Assembly: GCF_031626875.1 (NCBI RefSeq)
Contig: NZ_JANDMF010000001.1
Span: forward strand, 1-64,000
Origin: Clostridium sp031626875
GTDB taxonomy: Bacteria > Bacillota > Clostridia > Clostridiales > Clostridiaceae
DNA: 64,000 nt
Direction of reading: 5' to 3'
The notes under the pieces are model-generated. The model worked only from the letters and a program-made list of their open reading frames with translations, was not told the DNA's origin and made no database searches. Position 1 is the first letter of the stretch. Each line of letters opens with the position of its first letter. Shown here one piece after another: positions 34,498-43,100 of this stretch. Both the position numbers and the translations under genes were made by a program.

Positions 34498-34938
34498 TTA
34501 TGATAACAATAATTCGGCTTCTTCTTTTAATAATTGTATTTTACTTTCTGCCTCTACAACTGAAAAATCATATACTTCTTTAAAGTTATAGAAATAGTTT
34601 GCAAAAGCAATCTTTTTAGCTCTTCTAATATCTAAATTTACAGCTATTTCATCTAAGAAATCAACTTCTTTTTCTCCATACTCACCATCTACTAGTGCTA
34701 ATCCTACAAGTTCAAAATAAACTATTGACTTTGTTCTATTAGAAGAATTTTTCAATTCTTTCATTATATCTTCAAGTTCCATTGAATTTATTGAATTTTT
34801 ATCTAGATTTAATTCTTCTAAGTAATCTTCAATTAATTCTTTTTCTTCTTTAGCAAATACTTCATCAATATTTGCAAATTTATTAACTAAATTAATAAAC
34901 GCTTTTGCTTCATTTTCTTTTAATTCATTTAAAAACAT
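34498..34938 (-). CDS. Small helical protein, TerB-like
   Basis: 146 residues, entirely helical in pattern, no membrane segment. The spacing of helices and the acidic turns IDEVFAKEEKELIEDYLEEL and ELVGLALVDGEYGEKEVDFL resemble TerB/DjlA-type proteins, where the Asp-Gly-x-(Y/F)-x-x-x-E turns bind metal. I do not recognise a specific family. ATG after AGGGGG. It sits between lepA and hemW, where Bacillus has no gene, and ends in a clear terminator, so hemW likely needs read-through or its own promoter. Function unknown. Confidence 0.65.
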   Translation of the reverse strand: MFLNELKENEAKAFINLVNKFANIDEVFAKEEKELIEDYLEELNLDKNSINSMELEDIMKELKNSSNRTKSIVYFELVGLALVDGEYGEKEVDFLDEIAVNLDIRRAKKIAFANYFYNFKEVYDFSVVEAESKIQLLKEEAELLLS

Positions 34939-35100
34939 AATATCCCCCTGTTATTCAATATACAATTTTTCTATGATTCTTAAGGTAATTATAACTTATT
35001 TCAAGCAAAATATTTCTTAAATAAATCTTAAATAACACTCTAAATTAACATTTTTACAAAACCATTACCTTGATTTTCCCATTGTTCCTTATGCTTCAAA

Positions 35101-36906
35101 TTAATCAACCTTTAGTACTGCCATAAATGCTTCTTGTGGAACCTCTACAGATCCAACTTGTCTCATTCTCTTTTTACCTTCTTTTTGCTTCTCTAAAAGT
35201 TTCTTCTTTCTAGAAATATCTCCACCATAACACTTAGCAAGTACGTCTTTTCTCATAGCTTTAACAGTTTCTCTAGCTATAACCTTTGCTCCTACTGCAG
35301 CCTGTATTGGAACTTCAAACATTTGTCTTGGTATGATTTCTTTAAGCTTTTCAGCTATTCCTCTACCTTTATGATAAGCTCTTTCTTTTGGTACTATCAT
35401 AGACAATGCATCCACTATATCCCCATTTAATAGTATATCAAGTTTAACTAACTCTGTTTTTACATATCCCTTAAACTCATAATCCAAAGATGCATACCCT
35501 CTAGTTCTTGATTTTAAAGTATCAAAGAAATCATAAACTATTTCATTTAAAGGTATATCATAATTTATAACAGCTCTTGTCTCCTCCATATATTGCATGT
35601 CAATATATGTACCTCTTCTCTCTTGACATAGTTCCATTACAGCACCTACATATTCTGTTGGAGCTATAATAGAAGCTTTAACTACTGGTTCTTCCATATA
35701 ATCAATTTCTGTTGCAGCCGGAAGGTTTGTAGGGTTTGTAATATCAAACTTCTCTCCATCAGTCTTTGCAACCTTATATATAACTGATGGTGCAGTTGTA
35801 ATAATATCTAAGTTAAATTCTCTTTCTATTCTTTCTTGAATTATTTCCATATGTAATAATCCAAGGAATCCACACCTAAATCCAAATCCTAATGCAACTG
35901 ATGTTTCTGGTTCAAAGTTTAGTGCAGCATCATTAATTTGTAACTTTTCAAGTGCTTCTTTAAGTTCATCATATTTTGCTCCATCTACAGGATATATTCC
36001 TGAATAAACCATAGGTACGGCTGGCTTATATCCTGGAAGTGCCTTTTTTGTAGGCCTATCTGCTTCTGTTATGGTATCTCCAACTCTAGCATCTCTTACA
36101 TTCTTAATCGAACCTGTTACATATCCAACATCTCCAGCACTTAGTTCAGAAATTGGCATTAACTTTGGAGTAAATACTCCAACTTCAACTACTTCATACA
36201 CCTTATTTGTTGCCATTAATTTTATCTTTGTTCCAGGCTTAACTTTTCCATCCTTTATTCTTACATAACATACAACTCCCTTGTAGCTATCATAATAAGA
36301 ATCGAAGATTAATGCCTTTAATGGAGCTTCCTCATCTCCCTCTGGAGGTGGAAGTCTATCAACTATTTCTTCTAATACATCTGGTATATTCAATCCTGTT
36401 TTTGCTGATATCATAGGTGCACTCTCTGCTTCAATTCCTATAACATCTTCTATTTCTTTCTTTACTTCAACCGCTCTTTGAGAAGGTAAATCAATCTTAT
36501 TAATAACAGGAGCAATTTCCAAATCATTATCTAAAGCCAAATAACAATTTGCTAGAGTTTGTGCCTGAATACCTTGAGTGGCATCTACTACAAGCAATGC
36601 ACCTTCACAAGCTGCCAAACTTCTTGAAACTTCATATGTAAAATCCACATGTCCTGGAGTATCTATAAGATTTAGAATGTATTCTTCTCCATTTTCTCTC
36701 TTATAAACAAGCCTTGCCGCTTGTGATTTTATAGTTATTCCTCTTTCTCTTTCAAGTTCCATATTATCTAAAACTTGTGCTTCCATCTCTCTTTGTGTTA
36801 ATGTTCCTGTTGCTTCTAATAATCTATCTGCTAACGTAGACTTACCATGATCAATATGGGCAACTATTGAAAAGTTTCTTATGTATTGCTTTCTATCATT
36901 ATTCAT
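35101..36906 (-). CDS. lepA: Elongation factor 4
   Basis: 601 residues, standard length. LepA/EF4 is a ribosome-bound GTPase that back-translocates tRNA or assists 30S assembly. Motifs: AHIDHGKSTLADRLLE (G1), RGITIKSQ (G2), DTPGHVDF (G3), NKIDLP (G4); the LepA-specific C-terminal domain ends KKRMRQVGSVEVPQEAF. No ribosome site lies in the usual window before the ATG; a GGGGGTG lies 33 bases away with a 7-bp hairpin between, which would bring it to about 11 bases if folded. It is preceded by a sigma-A-like promoter. Confidence 0.98.
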   Translation of the reverse strand: MNNDRKQYIRNFSIVAHIDHGKSTLADRLLEATGTLTQREMEAQVLDNMELERERGITIKSQAARLVYKRENGEEYILNLIDTPGHVDFTYEVSRSLAACEGALLVVDATQGIQAQTLANCYLALDNDLEIAPVINKIDLPSQRAVEVKKEIEDVIGIEAESAPMISAKTGLNIPDVLEEIVDRLPPPEGDEEAPLKALIFDSYYDSYKGVVCYVRIKDGKVKPGTKIKLMATNKVYEVVEVGVFTPKLMPISELSAGDVGYVTGSIKNVRDARVGDTITEADRPTKKALPGYKPAVPMVYSGIYPVDGAKYDELKEALEKLQINDAALNFEPETSVALGFGFRCGFLGLLHMEIIQERIEREFNLDIITTAPSVIYKVAKTDGEKFDITNPTNLPAATEIDYMEEPVVKASIIAPTEYVGAVMELCQERRGTYIDMQYMEETRAVINYDIPLNEIVYDFFDTLKSRTRGYASLDYEFKGYVKTELVKLDILLNGDIVDALSMIVPKERAYHKGRGIAEKLKEIIPRQMFEVPIQAAVGAKVIARETVKAMRKDVLAKCYGGDISRKKKLLEKQKEGKKRMRQVGSVEVPQEAFMAVLKVD

Positions 36907-36913
36907 ATATTAA

Positions 36914-36946
36914 AGCTGTTTTTCTATTAACAGCTAATTCACCCCC
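36914..36946 (-). promoter_or_regulatory. Ribosome site and hairpin in lepA leader
   Basis: GGGGGTG (36940-36946) is followed on the minus strand by a stem AGCTGTT / AACAGCT (36929-36935 with 36914-36920, 8-nt loop) and then TTAATAT and the lepA ATG. Only with the hairpin folded is the spacing (four plus seven bases) suitable. Confidence 0.6.
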
Positions 36947-36965
36947 ATTATATTAAATCAGCTAA

Positions 36966-36996
36966 ATTATAACACAAACCACTGACCTACTGTCAA
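36966..36996 (-). promoter_or_regulatory. Probable promoter for lepA
   Basis: TTGACA (36991-36996) and TATAAT (36966-36971) on the minus strand. The 19-base spacer is long, so strength is uncertain. Confidence 0.6.
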
Positions 36997-37028
36997 CAAA
37001 AACACATACTTATTAAAAAAGGCCTCTA

Positions 37029-37400
37029 TTACATGATAACTTTCTCCACTTTATCTTTTATTGAAGTAAAGAAATCACCTACACCATCTACCATCTTTTC
37101 TGCCTGATTAATCAAGCTTGATTCTTTTGTAATTTTATAATCTTTTTCTCCAACCTTTACTAAAATTTCATCAGAATCATCTTTATATATTTTTACAGAA
37201 GCATTATCTCTAATAAAATTTGAAAAATCTTCTCCAAATGCTTCAGATACTTTTTTATAATTTTCATTTGTATCATCTAGTGGTGATAAAGCTTTTGTAT
37301 TAATTATATTAACTTTTGTTAAGCCTATAGTTACAAGAAAAATCATTAATAGGACAAATAATATTCTTAATTTAATTCTTTTTTTCACACTCTTTTTCAA
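37029..37400 (-). CDS. Small membrane-anchored protein at the yqxA position
   Basis: 123 residues from a TTG nine bases after GGAGG; the ATG of the longer frame abuts that site and is not usable. A basic N-terminus (KKSVKKRIKLR) precedes one membrane helix (about 12-32, LFVLLMIFLVTIGLTKV), and the rest is outside: charged, with EAFGEDFSNFIRD and EKMVDGVGDFFTSIKDKVEKV near the end. I do not recognise the family. In Bacillus the gene at this place, between spoIIP and lepA, is yqxA, also a short single-pass protein, so it may be the positional counterpart; a link to sporulation is inference. Confidence 0.7.
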   Translation of the reverse strand: MKKSVKKRIKLRILFVLLMIFLVTIGLTKVNIINTKALSPLDDTNENYKKVSEAFGEDFSNFIRDNASVKIYKDDSDEILVKVGEKDYKITKESSLINQAEKMVDGVGDFFTSIKDKVEKVIM

Positions 37401-37513
37401 AGAAAACATCCTCCAAAATACATTTAGTTAATCTCACTTTAAAGATCTTAACTTTATATCTTAAAGGATGCTCATTTTCCTATCTTTTATACATTATGGC
37501 AAATTTGGACTCG

Positions 37514-38605
37514 TTATTTATTAACATGCTCTGCTATTAACCTTGCAATGTACTTTGCAGATCCTTTTGCTTCTGCTGATGAATTAATGTTTGCTCCACA
37601 TTCAATTAGCATACTGTTATCACTCAACCCTTCATTAAACCCATTAATTCCATGATTATAAGTTAATATCTTTATTGCGAGTCCTGGGAAAAGTGTATTT
37701 GCATTATTCATAAGTTCATCAGCTAAAGCACTATTTTTCCCATACCTAGTACTATTTTTAGCTGTTACAAACATTAACTTTGCAACATTTTCTCCATTAA
37801 TATTAGCTGTAACAGCAGATTTATTTTCCACTGAATCTCTATGAAGGTCTATTATCATTTTAAAATCTCCATACTTTTTTAAATACCTATTAACCGTTTC
37901 ATTAGATCTTGAATAACTATCATTGTATGATACACTATGGTTTGTTTTATCATGTATAACTGAAATACCATAATCTTCTTCTAATATTCTACCAATCTCA
38001 CTACCAACTCCAACAACACTATAATTTTCATCTAGAGTATCTCCCCCTGTTTCTGCATAATTTTCTGTTGTATGTGAGTGATAAATAAGAACTTCTGGCT
38101 TTGAATTATCTAAATTTTTCTTAAGTTTAGGATTATAGGCAGGTGAAGCTTTCGTATCTACCCTATTTTGATTATTACTACCACTATCATTAGTGGTTTT
38201 ATTTTCATTATTATCAACTTTAACTATAGAACTATCATTAATTTCAAATGGACTAATGCCTGTTGATGCAATTTTATCATTAGGTTTAAATCCTTGGCTA
38301 AAAAAGCTAACTTCATTATTAACTATTGCAAAGCAATTTATATTTTTTAAACCTGTTGCTTCTAAGCACACTTCTTTGATAGATAGCTTATTTTCAGCAT
38401 AAGCACCCTCATCATATATCTGATTCTCTACTATAGGCATTCCAAAGTTTAATAATTGTACATAAGCAAATCCTCCTCTTTCTTTGCTATTTCTTAAAAT
38501 ATTAATAACTCTATAAGAAAATATACTCAATACAATCAATAATATTATTACGCCTATATTTATGTTCTGTTTCACATCTTTTCTTCTTATATTTTGTTTA
38601 TACAC
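37514..38605 (-). CDS. spoIIP: Stage II sporulation protein P
   Basis: 363 residues, GTG start after AAAGGGGGAT. SpoIIP is an amidase and endopeptidase which, with SpoIID and SpoIIM, thins septal peptidoglycan and drives engulfment. One membrane helix (about 15-33) anchors it in the mother cell, with the enzyme outside. The linker (about 130-160) is Asn/Ser rich. The catalytic domain shows VLIYHSHTTENYAETG (zinc His and Glu), MIIDLHRDSV and MLIECGANINSSAEAKGS (catalytic Glu). Downstream of gpr, as in Bacillus. Confidence 0.95.
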   Translation of the reverse strand: MYKQNIRRKDVKQNINIGVIILLIVLSIFSYRVINILRNSKERGGFAYVQLLNFGMPIVENQIYDEGAYAENKLSIKEVCLEATGLKNINCFAIVNNEVSFFSQGFKPNDKIASTGISPFEINDSSIVKVDNNENKTTNDSGSNNQNRVDTKASPAYNPKLKKNLDNSKPEVLIYHSHTTENYAETGGDTLDENYSVVGVGSEIGRILEEDYGISVIHDKTNHSVSYNDSYSRSNETVNRYLKKYGDFKMIIDLHRDSVENKSAVTANINGENVAKLMFVTAKNSTRYGKNSALADELMNNANTLFPGLAIKILTYNHGINGFNEGLSDNSMLIECGANINSSAEAKGSAKYIARLIAEHVNK

Positions 38606-38647
38606 CTACAAATCCCCCTTTGTATATCCAAATTAGATTTACTCTAT

Positions 38648-38655
38648 ATTATATG
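38648..38655 (-). promoter_or_regulatory. Candidate sigma-E -10 element for spoIIP
   Basis: CATATAAT on the minus strand fits the sigma-E -10 pattern CATANANT, about 45 bases before spoIIP; the -35 (an ATA about 15 bases ahead) is weak. spoIIP is sigma-E-dependent in Bacillus, which supports the reading. Confidence 0.4.
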
Positions 38656-38685
38656 GGGATTTTACATAATTATAATTAGAATATA

Positions 38686-39660
38686 TTAATTTAAGAACTT
38701 ATTAATATCTTCAACTGTCATGCTAGGCTGAACTGCTATATTTATTCCATTTGCTATTATTTTGGATAGAGAATCTATCATTAAATCCACTTCCTTTGGC
38801 GTTACTACTAAATCACCTACAAAGGGATCTAGCACTTCTTTAATCAATATACTCTTTTCTTGTTTATCTAATTTTTTTAACATCTTATAAAAATCTTTTC
38901 CTTCTTCTGATTGCTTAATTAAATCATCTAAAACTAAATCTATAGTATCATTTGCAATAGTTGCAGCATCAACTACAGTAGGTACTCCAATGGCTATTAC
39001 TTTTACACCTAATGTTTTCTCATTAATCTGCATTCTATGATTTCCAACCCCAGCTCCTGGAGATATTCCTGTATCACTTATTTGAATAGTTCTGTTTACC
39101 CTTTCTATCTTTCTAGAAGCTAAAGCATCTATGCAAATTACTACATCTGGTTTAATCCTTTCTACAATACCTTTAATTACTTCCCCAGTTTCTATTCCTG
39201 TTATTCCCAAAACACCTGGTGCAATAGCTGCAACTGGTGAGATACTATCATCAATAGTATCTGGCATTATTGATTTTAAATGTCTAGTTACCATTATTCC
39301 TTCTGTTACTTTAGGTCCTAAAGCATCTGGTGTCACCTTTCTATTTCCAAGTCCTACTACCAAAGCTAACTTATTTTCATTCATGTTTATAATTTTTTTC
39401 AGTGTTTTTCCTAAAGCTATAGAAACATCATCCATAAGCTCTCCATCATATACAGTAAACTCTGGAATTTCTAAAGTTATATAATTTCCGATGGGCTTTC
39501 CCATTTTAATAGCCCCATCTTCTGTCATTATTTTCACCTTTGTTATTTGGGTACCTTCATCCTCATATTCTTCTACAATAACCCCATCCGCATCTTTTTT
39601 ATTCTCTTGTTTATAAATCTCACGAGCTTCTACAGCTAAGTCAGTTCTTACATTTATCAT
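38686..39660 (-). CDS. gpr: Germination protease GPR
   Basis: 324 residues from the ATG behind GAGGTGAGG; the longer frame starts at a TTG within that site. GPR is made as a zymogen in the forespore, self-processes near the N-terminus (propeptide like INVRTDLAVEAREIY), and degrades small acid-soluble proteins on germination. It is an unusual aspartate-type peptidase (A25); conserved regions are VGLGNRKVTPDALGPKV, CIDALASRKIERVNRTIQ and DTGISPGAGVGNHRM. A sigma-F/sigma-G-like promoter is visible upstream. Divergent from rpsT, upstream of spoIIP. Confidence 0.96.
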   Translation of the reverse strand: MINVRTDLAVEAREIYKQENKKDADGVIVEEYEDEGTQITKVKIMTEDGAIKMGKPIGNYITLEIPEFTVYDGELMDDVSIALGKTLKKIINMNENKLALVVGLGNRKVTPDALGPKVTEGIMVTRHLKSIMPDTIDDSISPVAAIAPGVLGITGIETGEVIKGIVERIKPDVVICIDALASRKIERVNRTIQISDTGISPGAGVGNHRMQINEKTLGVKVIAIGVPTVVDAATIANDTIDLVLDDLIKQSEEGKDFYKMLKKLDKQEKSILIKEVLDPFVGDLVVTPKEVDLMIDSLSKIIANGINIAVQPSMTVEDINKFLN

Positions 39661-39692
39661 TTCCTCACCTCTCAATAATTTTATTGTCTTTC

Positions 39693-39722
39693 TTATTTTT
39701 CCGATTTACTTAAATTTAATAC
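39693..39722 (-). promoter_or_regulatory. Candidate sigma-F/sigma-G promoter for gpr
   Basis: On the minus strand GTATT (39718-39722), a 15-base spacer and GGAAAAATAA (39693-39702) come close to the Bacillus sigma-F pattern GYATA-N15-GGnnAnAHTR, with one mismatch in each box. It abuts the divergent rpsT -35. Confidence 0.5.
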
Positions 39723-39751
39723 TTGAATCTCATAACTTTCAATGCTATAAT
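39723..39751 (+). promoter_or_regulatory. Sigma-A promoter for rpsT
   Basis: TTGAAT (39723-39728), 17 bases, TATAAT (39746-39751) with an extended TGC before the -10. The leader is about 78 bases and contains a GC-richer stretch before GAGGGGGTG; feedback by S20 on its own leader is known elsewhere but not shown here. Confidence 0.85.
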
Positions 39752-39835
39752 ATGGTGTGTCGAATGTGACGCTTATATGCAGATTTCCCCAAAACTGCGA
39801 GAGGCCCTATAAAATTTAGAGGGGGTGAATTAAGA

Positions 39836-40099
39836 ATGGCAAATATCAAATCAGCAAAGAAGAGAATATTAGTTGCAGAAAAGAAGACTGCTAGAAATAG
39901 AATGGTTAAGTCTGCTTTAAAAACTGCTATAAAGAAATTTGAAGCTGCAGTATCAGCTAACAGTGCTGACGAAGCTAAAGCTTTATTCGTTAAAGCTTCT
40001 AAGTCTTTAGATATGGCTGCTCAAAAGGGAGTAGTTCATAAAAACATGGCTGCTAGAAAGAAGTCAAGATTAGCTGCAAAGTTAAACGCTATGGCGTAG
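39836..40099 (+). CDS. rpsT: 30S ribosomal protein S20
   Basis: 87 residues, standard length, basic and helical: ANIKSAKKRILVAEKKTARN after Met, then AQKGVVHKNMAARKKSRLA. S20 binds the 5' domain of 16S rRNA in early 30S assembly. ATG after GAGGGGGTG. The only plus-strand ribosomal gene here; the orientation opposite to gpr and holA matches the Bacillus arrangement. Confidence 0.98.
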   Translation: MANIKSAKKRILVAEKKTARNRMVKSALKTAIKKFEAAVSANSADEAKALFVKASKSLDMAAQKGVVHKNMAARKKSRLAAKLNAMA

Positions 40100-40108
40100 T
40101 TGTAATAA

Positions 40109-40136
40109 AACCGACCTTATTTAAGGCCGGTTCTTT
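40109..40136. terminator. Terminator after rpsT
   Basis: Ten-base stem AACCGACCTT / AAGGCCGGTT (one mismatch-like A/C contact read as wobble on one strand) with a 4-nt loop, then TCTTT. It lies between the convergent rpsT and pullulanase stops. Confidence 0.75.
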
Positions 40137-40143
40137 ACTTTTA

Positions 40144-43100
40144 CTATGCTTTTTTCTTTTTATATGAATACCTAAATCCTGCAAATGCTACAAACAACAT
40201 ACTAATTAGCAATATAAATTCATTTTCACTTGCCATATCTCCAGTCTTTGCTGTAGCGGATTTTTCTCCATTACTATCTTCATCATCATTATTTGCACTA
40301 GTTAATTTTTTATCCTTATCTTTATTTTCTGGATCTTTATTAGTTATTTCATTATCTACAATGATATAATCACTAAAATGGTTTGTGACAAATGTGAATA
40401 TACCATTTTGTACTTCGCCTTTACCAGCTAGTACAAAATTATCACTACCAGCTATATAGTAACAATATAACTCTTTACCATCGTTATTTTTATCAACTGA
40501 AACTTCCAACATCATATCAGTACCTAAAGCACCATCTTTTAGATTTGTTTTAATATTAAACTTATCTATTAAATTTAAATTCTTAACTTCATTATCCAAA
40601 TTATCATTAACTAAAACTTTAAAATCAGTTAATCCTTGGTCACTTAATGTTTCTTTAAGTTTTTTAACATCTTTAATTGTTATTTTTATATTTCCTCTCT
40701 TAATTACTATTTTAAGATCTTTTCCTGAGTTTACTATATACTCTAAAAGATTTCCACTTATACCTTCATTCATATTAGAAATTACTACTTCACTTCCATT
40801 TTCAGCCTTACTTATTTTATCTTCTATCTCTTTATCTGTTTCTGGTATAATCCTATTTTTAACCACTGAATCAGTATTATAAGCATCTTTTAAACCATCT
40901 TTATTAAAGTTAATTTCTTTTACTTTATCAACTAAAATGACACCTCCTAAAGCCGGAACTCTAACTGTTACCTTTCCATCCTCAACTTTATAGATTTCTT
41001 TGTCATTTAATATATTAGTAAGAGTAGTTCCTTCCTTAACTCCTGGTACTGTGAATGTAGTTTCTACTTCTTTTTCTTCTCTATTTGCTACTACTAAAGC
41101 CTTTGAATCATCATCTGATCTCAAATAAGCCATTACATCATTTTCAAACTCCTTTGGCATTTGTGGAACACTCACCTCTCCTGTTCTAAGTGATGAATAA
41201 CCATTTCTTATAGCTGCAAGTTTAGCATACCACTCAACTAATTCTTTATCACCTTTTCCCCAAGTAAATGCTCTCCTATTATCAGGATCATCACATCCAA
41301 CCATTCCAATTTCGTCACCATAATATATAGTTGGTGCCCCTATATAGGTCATTTGTAAAAATGGTATTAACCTCATTTTTGCTTTAGCTAAATCTGTAGC
41401 AGGATTTGCAAACCCTCTTGTTGATTTTTGAGCTCCATCTAAAGCAGATAATACCCTTTGAGTATCATGAGACCCAACTAAATTCATCATAGCTTCTAAA
41501 GCTTCTCTTGGATATTGTTCTCTCATTTTTTCAAGCTCATTCATAGAATCTTTTGCAGTTACTCTCGTTTTATTATCATCTTGAGTTCCTTTTACAAAAT
41601 TTAGCATAGCTCCTCTAAATCTATAGTTCATTACTGAATCATACATATCTCCAATAATATAACTTGATGCATCTGTCCATATCTCACCTATTATAGCATT
41701 GTCACCTTCTTCTTTTACTGTCTTCCTAAATGCTCTCCAAGTTTCATCAGATATTTCATTAGCAACATCAAGCCTCCAACCATTTGATCCATCTCTAAGC
41801 CATTGTCTTGCTACAGAATTATCCCCATCAATCACTTCATTCCTCCAAGACTTTACATTATATTCTGATCCATTTAATGCTTGTATTACTGGCATTGAAT
41901 CATAACCTGACCAGCCCTCATAACTATAATAATACTTTCCAGTTTCATTTCCTTTAGAATCTTTTTCAGCAGTTTTAGCATTATTTACTATAAACCAATC
42001 CTTATAATGCAAATCAGTAATTCCAATGGAATTGTAATAGTCAGTTACCTTCTTTTCTGCATCAACTTGACTTAATCCACTATTATTTATTTCATCATAA
42101 ACATGTGACCAGTACTGATATGCTCCAAGCGGTCTTCCTTTCGCAACATATTTTCCATATCTATCAAAATAAACAGAATCATCAGATACATGATTATATA
42201 CTCCATCAAGTATAATATGCATTCCATTTTCTTTAGCTACTTTAGCAAGATTTATAAAATCCTCCATCTTTCCAAGCTGAGCATCAAGCTTTGTGTAATC
42301 TGTAGTATCATATCTATGACTTGAAATAGATTGTCCTACTGGATTTAAATAAAGCACTGTAACTCCAACAGATTTTAAATAATTTATCTTTTCTTCTATT
42401 CCTTTTAAATCTCCACCATAAAGATCATTTGACCAAGCGTTAACATCACCTTTATTAGCATTGCTTGGATAAACATAGCCATCCTTAAGCATTAAATCTG
42501 GATCTTTAGGCAAGGAATACCAGTCACTTATAAACTCATATGGAGTAGTTCCTCTGGCATACTTTTGCATATAGTCATTATCCTTATCCCCATTAAAAAA
42601 TCTATCTGGATATATTTGATATATAACTCCATTCTTTAGCCAATCAGGAGTTTTAAAGTCCTTTGTAGAAACATTAAATTCATAATTTTTCACTTCACCT
42701 AAGTTACCTACTTTTCCTTCTGCAAAATATCCATCATCATCTCCATAGGCTTTTACATCAGAGCCATTAGAAATTACAAAATAATATGAAAATGTTCCTA
42801 TAGTCTCTGGAGTATAGGTGCTTGTCCATCTATCGTTGCCATCATCAAAATTTCCATTTTTGTTCATATCAATAACTTTAATTCCTTTTGGAGTACTTAA
42901 AATCATTTTTCCTTCTTTACCTATATCTTTTTTTACTTTTAACGAAAATTTTATTGGAGTTCCTACTGATACAGCACCATATGGACTCTTGTATTCTTCT
43001 ATCCTAGAATTATAATATATTGAATCATTATCTACTTTTTCATCTGAAGCATCATTAAAGCATATTTCTGTCTTTGGATCATATGAAAAAGTAACAGTTC

